Shown here: piece by piece, positions 41,186 to 50,165 of the stretch
Position numbering within the stretch: the stretch's first letter is position 1
Layout: each line of letters starts with the position of its first letter
Source of the DNA: Pinibacter aurantiacus
Lineage (GTDB): Bacteria > Bacteroidota > Bacteroidia > Chitinophagales > Chitinophagaceae
Length of the DNA: 64,000 bases
Direction of reading: 5' to 3'
Assembly (NCBI RefSeq): GCF_019130065.1
Contig: NZ_JAHSPG010000015.1
Span: 186,001 to 250,000 of the forward strand
Notes under the pieces: model-generated
Told to the model about the DNA's origin: nothing
Seen by the model: only the letters and a program-made list of their open reading frames with translations
The model's database searches: none
Translations under genes and position numbers: made by a program

Positions 41186-41920
41186 TTAATTCTGATTCGA
41201 CAAGTAGTTATAGTCTTTCAATATTGTTTCCAAAAATGTTACATCATCTTCATACTCCTGGATGCCAAGCACTTCGCGGATCTTCGCCGTTGTTCTGTAC
41301 AAAAGCGCAGTATTGTTTTGCTTAACAGCTGCATCCAGCACCCCCTTCACGAGGTTCATGTCCCGGTCGCTCAGGCGCAACACATTGGTGTACCTTGGTT
41401 TGTAATCATCTCCAAGTTCAAAGAAAACTGTTTCATTCAAGTCGGACGTAAGTTTTGTATCAATCACCATTGTGCCTGCCGCCAAATCTCCCAGGCGCTG
41501 GTTCTTTTTGGTGGACATATAACTGATCAACCCCGGCAACACAAACGTAATGTCAACAAATCTCAGCAACCAGCGCAGCACCAATTGATGAAAAGCTGCC
41601 CTACCCCCGTTATCACTGATCACCCTGACCTGACAGGCTTTTTTCCCAAGGCTCTGGCCGTTCATTAAACTCTCACACACAAGGTGATACAATAAAGCGG
41701 GCAGATAAAAAATCATCTGCAGTCCCGATAAATTATATAATAAAGGCAGGTTCTCGGACGTTGAATCCGTGTTGAAGGAATCTATAATTTTTGAGGTAAT
41801 ATAAAAGTATGCACCGATAATGAACCAATCAATTATCATCGCAAAAAAACGCTTGTGAAAAGGGGCCGACTCAAATTCCAGTTCTATATTCAAACTAGTC
41901 TGAACTGTAATTTTTTCCAT
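41186..41920 (-). CDS. RDD family membrane protein (long)
   Basis: A 244-residue protein with an N-terminal RDD domain (SAPFHKRFFAMIIDWFIIGA, LMNGQSLGKKACQVRVISDN) and about four hydrophobic segments up to residue 140. A soluble C-terminal tail of about 95 residues (RYTNVLRLSDRDMNLVKGVL and on) follows. In many Bacteroidota such RDD genes stand beside SpoIIM, DUF4129, MoxR and DUF58 genes, as here. It is divergent from the SpoIIM gene with 63 bp between the start codons, so the two units share a control region. Confidence 0.87.
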   Translation of the reverse strand: MEKITVQTSLNIELEFESAPFHKRFFAMIIDWFIIGAYFYITSKIIDSFNTDSTSENLPLLYNLSGLQMIFYLPALLYHLVCESLMNGQSLGKKACQVRVISDNGGRAAFHQLVLRWLLRFVDITFVLPGLISYMSTKKNQRLGDLAAGTMVIDTKLTSDLNETVFFELGDDYKPRYTNVLRLSDRDMNLVKGVLDAAVKQNNTALLYRTTAKIREVLGIQEYEDDVTFLETILKDYNYLSNQN

Positions 41921-41934
41921 ATAGATTTAAAACA

Positions 41935-41965
41935 TTTGTTAGATTGTAAAGTAATTCTATTTTCG
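41935..41965 (+). promoter_or_regulatory. Promoter of the SpoIIM-DUF4129-DUF4350-MoxR operon
   Basis: TTTG at 41935-41938, 19-nt spacer, TATTTTCG at 41958-41965: one mismatch to the Bacteroidota consensus. Transcription would start near 41971, about 13 nt before the TTG start codon. Confidence 0.65.
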
Positions 41966-41983
41966 AAGATAAAACAACCCTAA

Positions 41984-42949
41984 TTGAGAGAAGCGCAATT
42001 CATAAAGAAAAATAGAGATCGCTGGCTCCAAATGCAACACTTACCCGGCGATCAACCAGATGAAATGGCTAACGAATTCATTCAGTTAGTAGAAGATCTG
42101 GGCTATAGCAAAACATTTTACCCTACCAGTCGCGTTACAAAATATCTTAATGCAGAAGCCGGTAAGAGATACCTCGGTATCTATCAAAATCAAAAACAAT
42201 CCAGATCACGAATAGTCAATTTTTTCAAGTACACATTACCACTTACTATAGGGAAACACTTAGGCTTATTGTTAATTAGTTTTTCTCTTTTTGTAATATT
42301 TGTCGCCATCGGATTTTTTTCTGCCAAAACAGATGAAAGTTTTGTGCGCATGGTGATGGGCGATCATTACGTGAACATGACGGAAAAAAACATCCAGGAC
42401 GGCCATCCTTTTGGTGTATATGGAGAAGGAAATGAATTTCTAAGTTTCTGCTACATTTTCGTAAACAACGTAGTGGTATCACTGAAAGAATTTGCCGGCG
42501 GCATTTTACTGGGCATACCAACGGTATTGGGTTTGATGTACAACTCAGTAGTGGTCGGCGCTTTTGAGTATATGTTCTACAGCAAAGGTTTAATCAACGA
42601 TAGTTTACTCACCATTTTAATCCACGGCACCATTGAGCTTTCAACTTTTGTAATTGCAGCAGCATCGGGATTGGTATTAGCGAAGAGCTGGATCTTTCCC
42701 GGCACCAAAAGCAGGCTGAACGCATTGAAACAAGGTGCAAAAGAAGGTGTGATCATTGCCTTATCAAATGTCCCCATGTTGTTTATCGCAGCAATATTTG
42801 AAGGCTTCATCACCCGCCATACCGATATGCCGCTTGTGTTAAAGCTGTTTATAATAACCATCTCCCTATGCCTTGTTCTTGGTTATTTCGTTATTTATCC
42901 GCTGAAGCTTATGAAACAAGCGAAGCAGGAAAGCATTGCAAAATCATGA
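41984..42949 (+). CDS. Stage II sporulation protein M (SpoIIM)-like membrane protein
   Basis: A 321-residue inner-membrane protein. It probably starts with TTG at 41984, giving MREAQFIKKNRDRWLQMQHL, which matches how family members begin; the next ATG is too far in. A cytoplasmic N-terminal region of about 90 residues precedes five or six hydrophobic segments (LGLLLISFSLFVIFVAIGFF; IHGTIELSTFVIAAASGLVL). In Bacillus SpoIIM helps septal peptidoglycan breakdown; in non-spore-formers its job is unknown. First gene of the operon; its stop overlaps the DUF4129 start (ATGA). Confidence 0.9.
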   Translation: MREAQFIKKNRDRWLQMQHLPGDQPDEMANEFIQLVEDLGYSKTFYPTSRVTKYLNAEAGKRYLGIYQNQKQSRSRIVNFFKYTLPLTIGKHLGLLLISFSLFVIFVAIGFFSAKTDESFVRMVMGDHYVNMTEKNIQDGHPFGVYGEGNEFLSFCYIFVNNVVVSLKEFAGGILLGIPTVLGLMYNSVVVGAFEYMFYSKGLINDSLLTILIHGTIELSTFVIAAASGLVLAKSWIFPGTKSRLNALKQGAKEGVIIALSNVPMLFIAAIFEGFITRHTDMPLVLKLFIITISLCLVLGYFVIYPLKLMKQAKQESIAKS

Positions 42950-43860
42950 AGAAAAGATTCTACCATCCACCATATCCTTTATTTGTTTTACTGGCATTCT
43001 TTTTCGTTTGCAGCAGCCATGCTTATGCTCAGGATATAAACCTGGATTCCCTGAAGAAAGCCGCACTGGAACAGATTAAAACCGACGGAGAACAACACGA
43101 AAAACATATTTACGATTCCTCCGAAAGATTCTTCAACGCGAAGTTTTATTCGGACCAGCCTTTTGCAGCGGATAAATTTTCAGGAAAAACAATATCGCCG
43201 TCACTGATAGATTCTTTGAAAAAAGATAAGGATTTCTGGTATGCAAGCGCAGTTGAAAAATTTAAAGTAAAACAAAAAGCATACCTGCAATTTGCAGATT
43301 CTGTAAAAAGAGTTAATGCGGACAACCCCGAGCCTGCATCAAAACCAGATGAGAGTTTTGAAGATGATTCACCAAGAATAATAAACATTGGCCCCGGCCT
43401 TCAATATCTTTTGCTAGGCGCTGCAATCCTCATTTTCCTGGGAGCACTGGTTTACTTTTTATCTTCAAACAAAGTCGGATTTTTTGCGCCTTCGAATAAA
43501 AATATTGATGACCAACCGGAAGAAACCGATCTGGGAGAAAACATATTTATACTTCCTTACCAGGACCTGCTGAACAAAGCGATAAAAGACAAAAACTACA
43601 GACTGGCAACGCGCATTTTGTATCTGCAAACTTTGAAACTGCTGTCTGAAAATGGCATCATTACTTTCAAGCCTGACTCTACAAACATTCACTACTTAAT
43701 GCAGCTGAACAAGACTGCTTATTACGACGACTTTTTTAAAGTTACAAGGCACTATGAATATGTCTGGTATGGAAAATTTGACGTTACGCCGGAGATGTAT
43801 GAAAAAATAAGCAAGGATTTTTCCACTATGCAAAAGAAAATAATTCCATCCTATGAATAA
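42946..43860 (+). CDS. DUF4129 domain membrane protein
   Basis: A 304-residue protein. The start ATG 42946 overlaps the SpoIIM stop codon and gives a signal peptide (PLFVLLAFFFVCSSHAYAQ). A periplasmic region (about 30-150) is followed by one membrane segment (GLQYLLLGAAILIFLGALVY, about 152-173) and a cytoplasmic DUF4129 domain (DLLNKAIKDKNYRLATRILY, FKVTRHYEYVWYGKFDVTPE). DUF4129 often accompanies MoxR and DUF58 proteins and transglutaminases; its role is unknown. The stop codon overlaps the next gene by 8 bp. Confidence 0.88.
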   Translation: MKKRFYHPPYPLFVLLAFFFVCSSHAYAQDINLDSLKKAALEQIKTDGEQHEKHIYDSSERFFNAKFYSDQPFAADKFSGKTISPSLIDSLKKDKDFWYASAVEKFKVKQKAYLQFADSVKRVNADNPEPASKPDESFEDDSPRIINIGPGLQYLLLGAAILIFLGALVYFLSSNKVGFFAPSNKNIDDQPEETDLGENIFILPYQDLLNKAIKDKNYRLATRILYLQTLKLLSENGIITFKPDSTNIHYLMQLNKTAYYDDFFKVTRHYEYVWYGKFDVTPEMYEKISKDFSTMQKKIIPSYE

Positions 43861-45079
43861 GATATTGCCATTTGTAATTGTGGGCGTGGTAATTATTTTG
43901 GCGCTGCTGTTTATTCCTACCAAAAAAGGTAAACAATTCGATTCCAGATTTACGCTGAACCCCAAAGATAAAATTCCCTACGGGACCAACGTTTCGTATT
44001 CACTATTATCGAAACTGTTTCCTTCGGCAAAAGTGACGGTGAATCGAAATGAACCCGGAGCATGGAAAAACCTCAATGTAGATACCGGCAAACAGGTGTT
44101 GATAATTGTAGCGTTCGACTTCGATCCGACTGAAGAAGAGATGGACAACATTCTCAGTTTTGCACAAAAAGGAAATTATGTTTTCATCAGCGCCATCATG
44201 TACAACTCAATGGCAACAGACGTTTTCAAAGTAAGGCAAGCTTATAACAGTGGATACGATCTCAAAGATAAAATTAATGACATCATCAGGCCGGACTCAT
44301 TCAGGGTAATGCTTGACACAGGAGCGTTTCATACGCCTGTTGCATACACTTGCCCGGGCTCGTCATATGACAATAGTTTCCTGGATTACGATTCTACAAT
44401 TACTTATCCATTAGGGTATTCAGACAATGGCAACCCGAATTTACTTGCTATGAATACCATAAAAGGCACGGTGTTCCTGCATTCGGCGCCTCTTACATTG
44501 ACAAACTTTTTCCTTTTATACAACAACAATCACAAATACCTTGAGCAACTGGCAGCAATGGTTCCTGTAAAACCTACGCATGTTGTCTGGGATGAATATT
44601 ATTTGTTTTCTGCCGACAGGCCAAAGAAAGAAAGCGACAGCAAAGGCATTTTATCTGTGATCCTCAACTACCCTAATTTTCAGTGGGCATTCTGGTTAAC
44701 GCTTGCCGTGCTTGTGGTTTACCTGTTCACAGAAAGCAGCCGTAAGCAAAGACAGATACCGGAATACAGCAAACCGAAAAATGAGCACATGGAGTTCATT
44801 TCCACAGTAGGAAAGTTGTATTTTGAAAAAGGCGACCACCTCAATCTTGCATCGAAAATGAGCCAGTTTTTCCTGGAGCATGTTCGAACAAAATATAAAC
44901 TAAACACGAGCCACATTAACGACGACTTTGCGAAAGCATTGGCCATAAAAACAGGTGTGCCACAGGAAGAAGCCAACGTGATTACCGGATACATCCAACA
45001 AACACAAATGGGCGCCACTACTGTTGACGACCTGAAACACTTTTATAACCATTTAGAAAATTTCTACAAAAAAGCCTGA
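43853..45079 (+). CDS. DUF4350 domain membrane protein
   Basis: A 408-residue protein with an N-terminal membrane segment (ILPFVIVGVVIILALLFI), a large extracytoplasmic DUF4350 domain of GATase-like fold (YSLLSKLFPSAKVTVNRNEP, VLIIVAFDFDPTEEEMDNIL), a second membrane segment (FQWAFWLTLAVLVVYLF, about 277-293) and a cytoplasmic helical tail. It starts 8 bp inside the DUF4129 gene and ends 1 bp before moxR, so translation is coupled throughout. The domain is thought to sense or bind a ligand, but this is not established. Confidence 0.88.
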   Translation: MNKILPFVIVGVVIILALLFIPTKKGKQFDSRFTLNPKDKIPYGTNVSYSLLSKLFPSAKVTVNRNEPGAWKNLNVDTGKQVLIIVAFDFDPTEEEMDNILSFAQKGNYVFISAIMYNSMATDVFKVRQAYNSGYDLKDKINDIIRPDSFRVMLDTGAFHTPVAYTCPGSSYDNSFLDYDSTITYPLGYSDNGNPNLLAMNTIKGTVFLHSAPLTLTNFFLLYNNNHKYLEQLAAMVPVKPTHVVWDEYYLFSADRPKKESDSKGILSVILNYPNFQWAFWLTLAVLVVYLFTESSRKQRQIPEYSKPKNEHMEFISTVGKLYFEKGDHLNLASKMSQFFLEHVRTKYKLNTSHINDDFAKALAIKTGVPQEEANVITGYIQQTQMGATTVDDLKHFYNHLENFYKKA

Positions 45080-45080
45080 T

Positions 45081-46058
45081 ATGGAAGAAACCTTATTTGA
45101 ACAAAGAATAAATGTAAGCGAACTGAATGCTGCCGTTGCTAACCTCCAGGCAGAGATCAGGAAGATCATTGTTGGCCAGGACGAAATGGTGCAACTCATC
45201 ATTACGGCTATCCTTGCAGACGGACACGTGCTGATCGAAGGTGTGCCCGGCGTGGCAAAAACACTGGCGGCAAAACTGGTTGCGAAAAGCCTGCAAACGG
45301 GCTTCAGCCGCATTCAGTTTACACCAGACCTTATGCCGAGTGACGTATTGGGAACAAACATCTACAACCCCGGCAACACCAGCTTTGAGTTCAAGCGCGG
45401 CCCAATCTTCAGCAACATTATTTTGATTGATGAAATAAACCGTGCCCCTGCAAAAACACAAGCCGCTTTGTTTGAAGTAATGGAAGAAAAACAGGTTACC
45501 ATCGATGGCATCACCCACAAAATGGAATTGCCTTTTATGGTGCTTGCTACGCAAAACCCAATCGAACAGGAAGGAACGTACAGATTACCGGAAGCGCAAC
45601 TTGACCGCTTTCTGTTTAAAATAGTGGTTCCTTATCCTACAGAGGCGGAGGAGTTAACCATTCTTCAGCGTTTCGGCTCAATGGACAACGACGCAAAAAC
45701 GGATGCAGTAAATGCTGTGATATCAACCACTGAAATAATGCATTTGAGACAGCTGGTAAGAAGTGTAGTGGCAGAAGAAAAGCTGTTGAACTTCATTGCA
45801 AAAATCATTGTGGCAACAAGAAACGATAAAGCGATTTACTTAGGCGCTTCACCTCGTGCATCATTGGCGCTATTGCAGGCGGCGAAAGCAACTGCAGCCA
45901 TTTTAGGCAGAGATTTCATTACACCCGATGACATCATTTACGCAGCTGTTCCCGTACTTCGACACAGGATCATTTTAACACCGGAAAAAGAAATGGAAGG
46001 CGTGAGTGAAGATGATGTGATTTTAAAGATTGTGCATGGAATAGAAGTTCCGAGATAA
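45081..46058 (+). CDS. MoxR-type AAA+ ATPase
   Basis: A 325-residue cytoplasmic ATPase. Walker A is EGVPGVAKT (53-61), Walker B IILIDEIN (113-120), then the sensor region PFMVLATQNPIEQEGTYRLP with EAQLDRFLFK. MoxR proteins act as chaperones that assemble or activate partner complexes containing von Willebrand-like domains; the natural partner here is the DUF58 protein encoded next. Fourth gene of the operon that begins with SpoIIM. Confidence 0.95.
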   Translation: MEETLFEQRINVSELNAAVANLQAEIRKIIVGQDEMVQLIITAILADGHVLIEGVPGVAKTLAAKLVAKSLQTGFSRIQFTPDLMPSDVLGTNIYNPGNTSFEFKRGPIFSNIILIDEINRAPAKTQAALFEVMEEKQVTIDGITHKMELPFMVLATQNPIEQEGTYRLPEAQLDRFLFKIVVPYPTEAEELTILQRFGSMDNDAKTDAVNAVISTTEIMHLRQLVRSVVAEEKLLNFIAKIIVATRNDKAIYLGASPRASLALLQAAKATAAILGRDFITPDDIIYAAVPVLRHRIILTPEKEMEGVSEDDVILKIVHGIEVPR

Positions 46059-46059
46059 G

Positions 46060-46150
46060 GCAAATGGCTTAACGCCAAACGCTGAACGCTTAACGCAGGT
46101 TGCAAGCACTGGAATCCGCGTTAAGCATTAGGCATTGAGCGTTGAGCGTA
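46060..46150. repeat. Mirrored repeat pair, family 'aacgc' (8 bp period), inside the moxR-DUF58 gap
   Basis: Left arm 46068-46098 (ggcttaacgccaaacgctga and more) and inverted right arm 46113-46149 (gcgttaagcattaggcattg and more). This is one of the few cases where the repeat lies inside an apparent operon rather than at its edge. Confidence 0.65.
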
Positions 46151-46160
46151 AAAAAAACAA

Positions 46161-47501
46161 ATGAAGAAAAAACATTCAGGCATACCGTTCTACTTCAGCA
46201 GGCTTTTCTACATCATCATGGGATGTATCATTGCTGCTTTTGCATTGGCATTTTTCTTTCCGCAGTTGATGCTGATTGCAAAGATGGCAACGCTGTTTGT
46301 TTGCATTGCTGCATTATTTGACCTGTTGCTGGTCTTTGGCAAAAAAATTCCCGCAACGGCCGAGCGCATTTGCACGGATAGATTCAGCAATGGAGATGAT
46401 AATCCTGTTACGTTAAAAGTGCACAATCATCTTGGCTATGCAATCAACGTGCAGTTATTGGATGAAGTGCCGGTGCAGTTTCAGCTAAACAATGTAGGTA
46501 CGCACCTTAAAGTTCCCGGCAATGGCACATCCTCTTATTTGTACATGCTCAAACCAACAGAGCGTGGGGTCTACAATTTCGGCATCATTAATATTTTGTT
46601 TACCGGCCCGCTGAATATGATCGTGCGACATATCAGAAGTGGTGAAGAAAAAGATGTGGCTACCTACCCTTCTTACATGCAAATGCGTCGCTTTCAATTG
46701 ATGGCTGCAACAAACCAATTGATGGAAGTCGGTTCGCGACAACTGCGTAAAATAGGCAACAGTCTTGAATTTGAGCAGATCAAAGAATATGTCTCCGGCG
46801 ATGATTACAGAACAGTAAACTGGAAAGCGTCTGCCCGCAGAAACACTTTGATGATCAACAACTATATGGATGAGCGCAGCCAGCAGGTTATTTGCATCAT
46901 CGACAAAGGACGTACCATGAAAATGCCGTTCGAAGGCATGACATTGTTGGACTACGCCATCAACGCGTCGCTAGTGTTGAGCAACATGGTTTTGACGAAG
47001 CAGGATAAAGCCGGTCTTATCACCTTCGGTAAAAAGATGGGACAAACTGTAATGCCCGATAAAAAAGGCTCGCAGCTTGGTCTTATTCTGGAAAGTCTTT
47101 ATCGCCAGCAAACAGATTTCCAGGACAGTGATTTTGAAAGCCTTTACAGCAATATCAGGTATAAAATAAAGCAACGCAGCCTGCTCATACTTTTTACGAA
47201 TTTTGAAAACATGTATAGCCTCGAAAGGCAATTACCATATTTGAAAAAACTCGCGAATCATCACCCTTTACTGGTCATATTTTTCGAAAACTCTGAGCTA
47301 TCATCCTTCCTTAATGAAAAGGCACATACCATTGAGGACATCTATACACATACCATCGCAACCAAATTTGCCTTCGAGAAAAAACAGATTGTGAAAGAGT
47401 TACAAAAGCATGGCATCATGTCGCTGCTCACAGAGCCGAATAAGCTCACCGTAAATGCGTTAAATAAATACCTGGAGCTTAAAGCGAGACAGATTGTGTA
47501 G
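46161..47501 (+). CDS. DUF58 domain protein
   Basis: A 446-residue protein with two N-terminal membrane segments (FYIIMGCIIAAFALAFFF; MLIAKMATLFVCIAALFDLL) and a periplasm-like stretch. The DUF58 signature is at 203-226 (EFEQIKEYVSGDDYRTVNWK, then ASARR). A von Willebrand A-like domain follows, whose metal site is altered: DKGRTMKM instead of DxSxS. DUF58 proteins are usual partners of MoxR ATPases and are needed for envelope stress resistance in some bacteria. Separated from moxR by a 102-bp repeat, probably still in the same unit. Confidence 0.92.
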   Translation: MKKKHSGIPFYFSRLFYIIMGCIIAAFALAFFFPQLMLIAKMATLFVCIAALFDLLLVFGKKIPATAERICTDRFSNGDDNPVTLKVHNHLGYAINVQLLDEVPVQFQLNNVGTHLKVPGNGTSSYLYMLKPTERGVYNFGIINILFTGPLNMIVRHIRSGEEKDVATYPSYMQMRRFQLMAATNQLMEVGSRQLRKIGNSLEFEQIKEYVSGDDYRTVNWKASARRNTLMINNYMDERSQQVICIIDKGRTMKMPFEGMTLLDYAINASLVLSNMVLTKQDKAGLITFGKKMGQTVMPDKKGSQLGLILESLYRQQTDFQDSDFESLYSNIRYKIKQRSLLILFTNFENMYSLERQLPYLKKLANHHPLLVIFFENSELSSFLNEKAHTIEDIYTHTIATKFAFEKKQIVKELQKHGIMSLLTEPNKLTVNALNKYLELKARQIV

Positions 47502-47836
47502 AGACGCATTGCATGCGTCTCAGTTGCACATAATGACTGCTTGCACAGACAATGCAAAGATGCAGTTAACATGCATCACGCTGAATGTTTGAACGGAGAC
47601 GCGTTCAACGCGTCTCTACAGCTGCATGAGGTGTTTCAATCCATTTAACCTCTCTCCTTCCCTCCGTGAAAAAATCTCCTTAACTCTGTGGTAAAAAAGC
47701 TGGCAAAGTGTAGGAAAGCCATCAAAATGCCACGCCTAAAAGTATTTAGCACGCCACACTTCGTACATCGTACACAAATTCTTAATATTGCCTCCGGTTC
47801 AGTTATTCAATTATTCAGTTATTCAGTCATTGGCAT
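47502..47836. repeat. Spacer with inverted copy of the ~100-bp GAGACGC element
   Basis: GAGACGCATTGCATGCGTCT plus C (47502-47522) and GAGACGCGTTCAACGCGTCT plus C (47597-47618) bound a ~75-bp segment (cacataatgac, tgcttgcacagacaatgc, aaagatgc) that is the reverse complement of the elements at 31500-31672 with mismatches. The rest (47620-47800) is unremarkable. A single 'ttcagttattcaattattca' arm lies at 47797-47830, just before the next start codon. Confidence 0.65.
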
Positions 47837-48751
47837 ATGCAAACTACCGATAACATTCTCATGATACGTCCTGTGCAGTTCGGCTACAATGCGCAAACCG
47901 CTGTGAACAATGCGTTCCAGGTGGACGGCGATGATGGCAACGTTCAAAATAAAGCCCTCGAAGAGTTCGACACTTTTGTAAAAGTGCTCCGCTCAAATGG
48001 CGTGTCAGTAACGGTTGTGGAAGACACACCAAAACCACACACACCCGATTCCATATTTCCCAACAACTGGATATCCTTTCACTCAAACGGTGCTGTTGTA
48101 TTGTATCCCATGTATGCAGAAAATCGCAGAATGGAACGCAAGCAACATGTACTGGAAACCATCAGTGAAAACTTTGCAATAGAGCGCATCATTGATCTTA
48201 CGCATTACGAAGATGATAACATTTTCCTGGAAGGCACCGGAAGCATGGTGCTGGACAGAGATAAAAGAATTGCATACGCCTGTATTTCGGCAAGAACAGA
48301 TAAAACGGTGCTCGAAGATTTTTGCGATAAAGCAATGTATCAACCAGAAGCTTTTGAAGCAGTAGACAAAAACGGAAGCGCTATTTATCACACCAACGTA
48401 ATGATGTGTGTTGGCGATAGATATGTTGTCATTTGCCTTGACAGCATTCACATTGCATCAGAACGCGATCATGTGATCAACACTATTAAACACTCCGGAA
48501 AAGAACTTGTAGACATTACACTTGACCAGATGAATCACTTTGCGGGCAACATGTTGCAAGTGGCCACCAACAAGGGAGAGAAATTATTGGTGATGTCTAC
48601 TCAAGCCTACGAATCACTAACAGTAGAGCAAATAAAAAAACTCACCGGCTTCAATCGCATCGTACACTCTTCACTCAACACCATTGAGAAAAACGGCGGC
48701 GGCAGCGCGAGGTGCATGATGGCGGAGATTCATTTGCCGACAATAGAATAG
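47837..48751 (+). CDS. CtlX-type citrulline/arginine amidinohydrolase family protein
   Basis: A 304-residue guanidino-group-modifying enzyme (arginine deiminase superfamily). Catalytic candidates: D71 (HTPDSIFPNNWISFH), E132 (NIFLEGTGSMVLD), H185 (AIYHTNVMMCVG) and the nucleophile C293 (GGGSARCMMAEIHL). The pattern fits the CtlX group described for citrulline use in Francisella. Arginine deiminase and dimethylarginine hydrolase are related alternatives. It stands alone: no arginine or citrulline genes are beside it, so the substrate is unproven. Confidence 0.88.
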   Translation: MQTTDNILMIRPVQFGYNAQTAVNNAFQVDGDDGNVQNKALEEFDTFVKVLRSNGVSVTVVEDTPKPHTPDSIFPNNWISFHSNGAVVLYPMYAENRRMERKQHVLETISENFAIERIIDLTHYEDDNIFLEGTGSMVLDRDKRIAYACISARTDKTVLEDFCDKAMYQPEAFEAVDKNGSAIYHTNVMMCVGDRYVVICLDSIHIASERDHVINTIKHSGKELVDITLDQMNHFAGNMLQVATNKGEKLLVMSTQAYESLTVEQIKKLTGFNRIVHSSLNTIEKNGGGSARCMMAEIHLPTIE

Positions 48752-48752
48752 T

Positions 48753-48892
48753 TGAGAATGGAGAGTTGAGAGTTGTTTAGCCTAACATAAAAAATGCCTG
48801 CGAGGCAAAGCCTGCAGGCACTTTAGAACTTTCGAAACAAATTGTATCTTGTTAGGCATAAATTTCTCAACTCTCAACTTATTTCAATTTAT
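48753..48892. repeat. Mirrored repeat pair, family 'gttgaga' (7 bp period)
   Basis: Left arm 48753-48777 (gttgagaatggagagttgag and more) and inverted right arm 48866-48880 (tctcaactctcaact) surround the terminator at 48788-48820. The right arm meets the stop codon of the RmlD-like gene. Confidence 0.6.
48788..48820 (-). terminator. Rho-independent terminator of the RmlD-like gene
   Basis: On the minus strand TGCCTGC-AGGC pairs with GCCT-GCAGGCA (one bulged base, 3-nt loop; plus 48795-48820) followed by a T-run (plus A-run 48788-48794). Confidence 0.75.
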
Positions 48893-49769
48893 TCAAACTC
48901 TCCTTAAAAGCCACCGGCTCAAACCCCAAGTCTGTTCTCGCTTTCGTAATATCGAGCCCGGTCTTAGGTGGACGATTCGCGGGTTGCGTAAAAACGGATG
49001 CATCCACTTTCTCAATCAAATCTTCATTCAGGCCGAAATGTTCCGCAGTAGCGATAGCCATTTCGTATGGCGTGAGTACATCTTTTCCGGCAAGATGATA
49101 AATGCCCTGCGCTTGTTTGCTAATAATTAATTCAATACCGCGTGCAAGATCTTCTACAAATGTTGGCGTACGCACCTGGTCACTCACCACCTTTATTTTC
49201 TTGCCTTCGGTGAGGCTATTTTTTACCCAGCTAACAATATTGCTTCGCGTACCGCCGATCACATTGCCGTACACCAGGCAAGTGCGTACGATCGTCCACG
49301 GCATTTCACTCATCTCCACCATGCTTTCAGACTGGAGCTTTGTAAAGCCATAAAAACTCACCGGATTACAATCATCCGTTTCGTTGTAATTCCCTTTTAC
49401 ACCATCAAAAACAAAATCGGTGGAAATGTAAATGAAGTGCTTGCAAAAAGCTTCTGCATCGAGCAGCACCTGCGCCGTTCCCTGCACATTCACGCGTTCG
49501 CATTGTTCCGGCTGCAATTCGCAATCATCAATTTGTGTCATCGCTGCGGCATGCACCACAACATCCGGCGTTTCATGTTTTAAAACTTCATGCAGTGAAA
49601 AACCTTCAATCACATCGATATCATAATAAGTGAAAAGCGGACTCTCATTCTGAGTCAATCGCTGCTCACCTTTGCCCGTGGCGATCACCACATAGTTTTT
49701 CTCCAGCAATAGTTTTACAAGATGTTGCCCCAGCAAACCGTTTGCGCCGGTTATCAAAACTTTTTTCAT
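48879..49769 (-). CDS. SDR-family reductase, dTDP-4-dehydrorhamnose reductase (RmlD)-like
   Basis: A 296-residue extended-SDR protein. NAD(P)-binding loop GANGLLG (8-14), VVHAAAMTQIDDCE (72-84), active-site YGFTK with Y140 and K144, and YISTDFVFDG. The closest match by memory is RmlD, which makes dTDP-L-rhamnose. No rmlA, rmlB or rmlC gene is nearby, so it may act on another nucleotide sugar or be a related NAD-dependent epimerase. It is divergent from pfkA across a 396-bp region and ends at a clear terminator. Confidence 0.87.
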   Translation of the reverse strand: MKKVLITGANGLLGQHLVKLLLEKNYVVIATGKGEQRLTQNESPLFTYYDIDVIEGFSLHEVLKHETPDVVVHAAAMTQIDDCELQPEQCERVNVQGTAQVLLDAEAFCKHFIYISTDFVFDGVKGNYNETDDCNPVSFYGFTKLQSESMVEMSEMPWTIVRTCLVYGNVIGGTRSNIVSWVKNSLTEGKKIKVVSDQVRTPTFVEDLARGIELIISKQAQGIYHLAGKDVLTPYEMAIATAEHFGLNEDLIEKVDASVFTQPANRPPKTGLDITKARTDLGFEPVAFKESLNKLK

Positions 49770-50165
49770 CCGTACATTTTTATTTTATTTTGGTCAGATG
49801 CCCGCCTGAACGATGTTAATCGGGCAGGGAATTCGCACGAATTAAGCATGTCTTTGAATGGCAAATTGTTGTCATGCTCATTTCATTTTGCAATGATAAA
49901 TTTTCCGTTAATTATTCCCCGAAAAAAACGCCTCCTTATTTTTTTACCTGACCAAAAAACAGCTAAACCTGATGCATATCAAATAAAAATTTGAAAACCT
50001 GAGCTAAAACACTAACAATGCTCAGCATTGCTAAATTTAATTCAATAAAAACAGTTTGTGTTTCACTTTCATGCACAGCTATTCATTCCAAATCCTTATT
50101 TTTGGGACTTGTAGAACTAATCATTGAACCGCTGTTATTTTGCTTAACCCAAACATTATATTTAT
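49770..50165. other. Divergent control region RmlD-like gene / pfkA
   Basis: Contains a GC-rich inverted unit (49801-49830: gcccgcctg, aacgatgttaat, cgggcaggg) of the same type as at 443-463. It also has an exact palindrome CAATGCT-C-AGCATTG (50016-50030), 136 bp before the pfkA start, which could be an operator. The rest is AT-rich with no reading frame. TATTTTG near 50140 resembles a -7 box but is not exact. Confidence 0.45.

Noticed and set aside
49770-50165. tRNA or other standard RNA in the pfkA upstream region
   Set aside because: No cloverleaf, anticodon arm or CCA-type end; only the palindrome and a GC-rich inverted unit are present.
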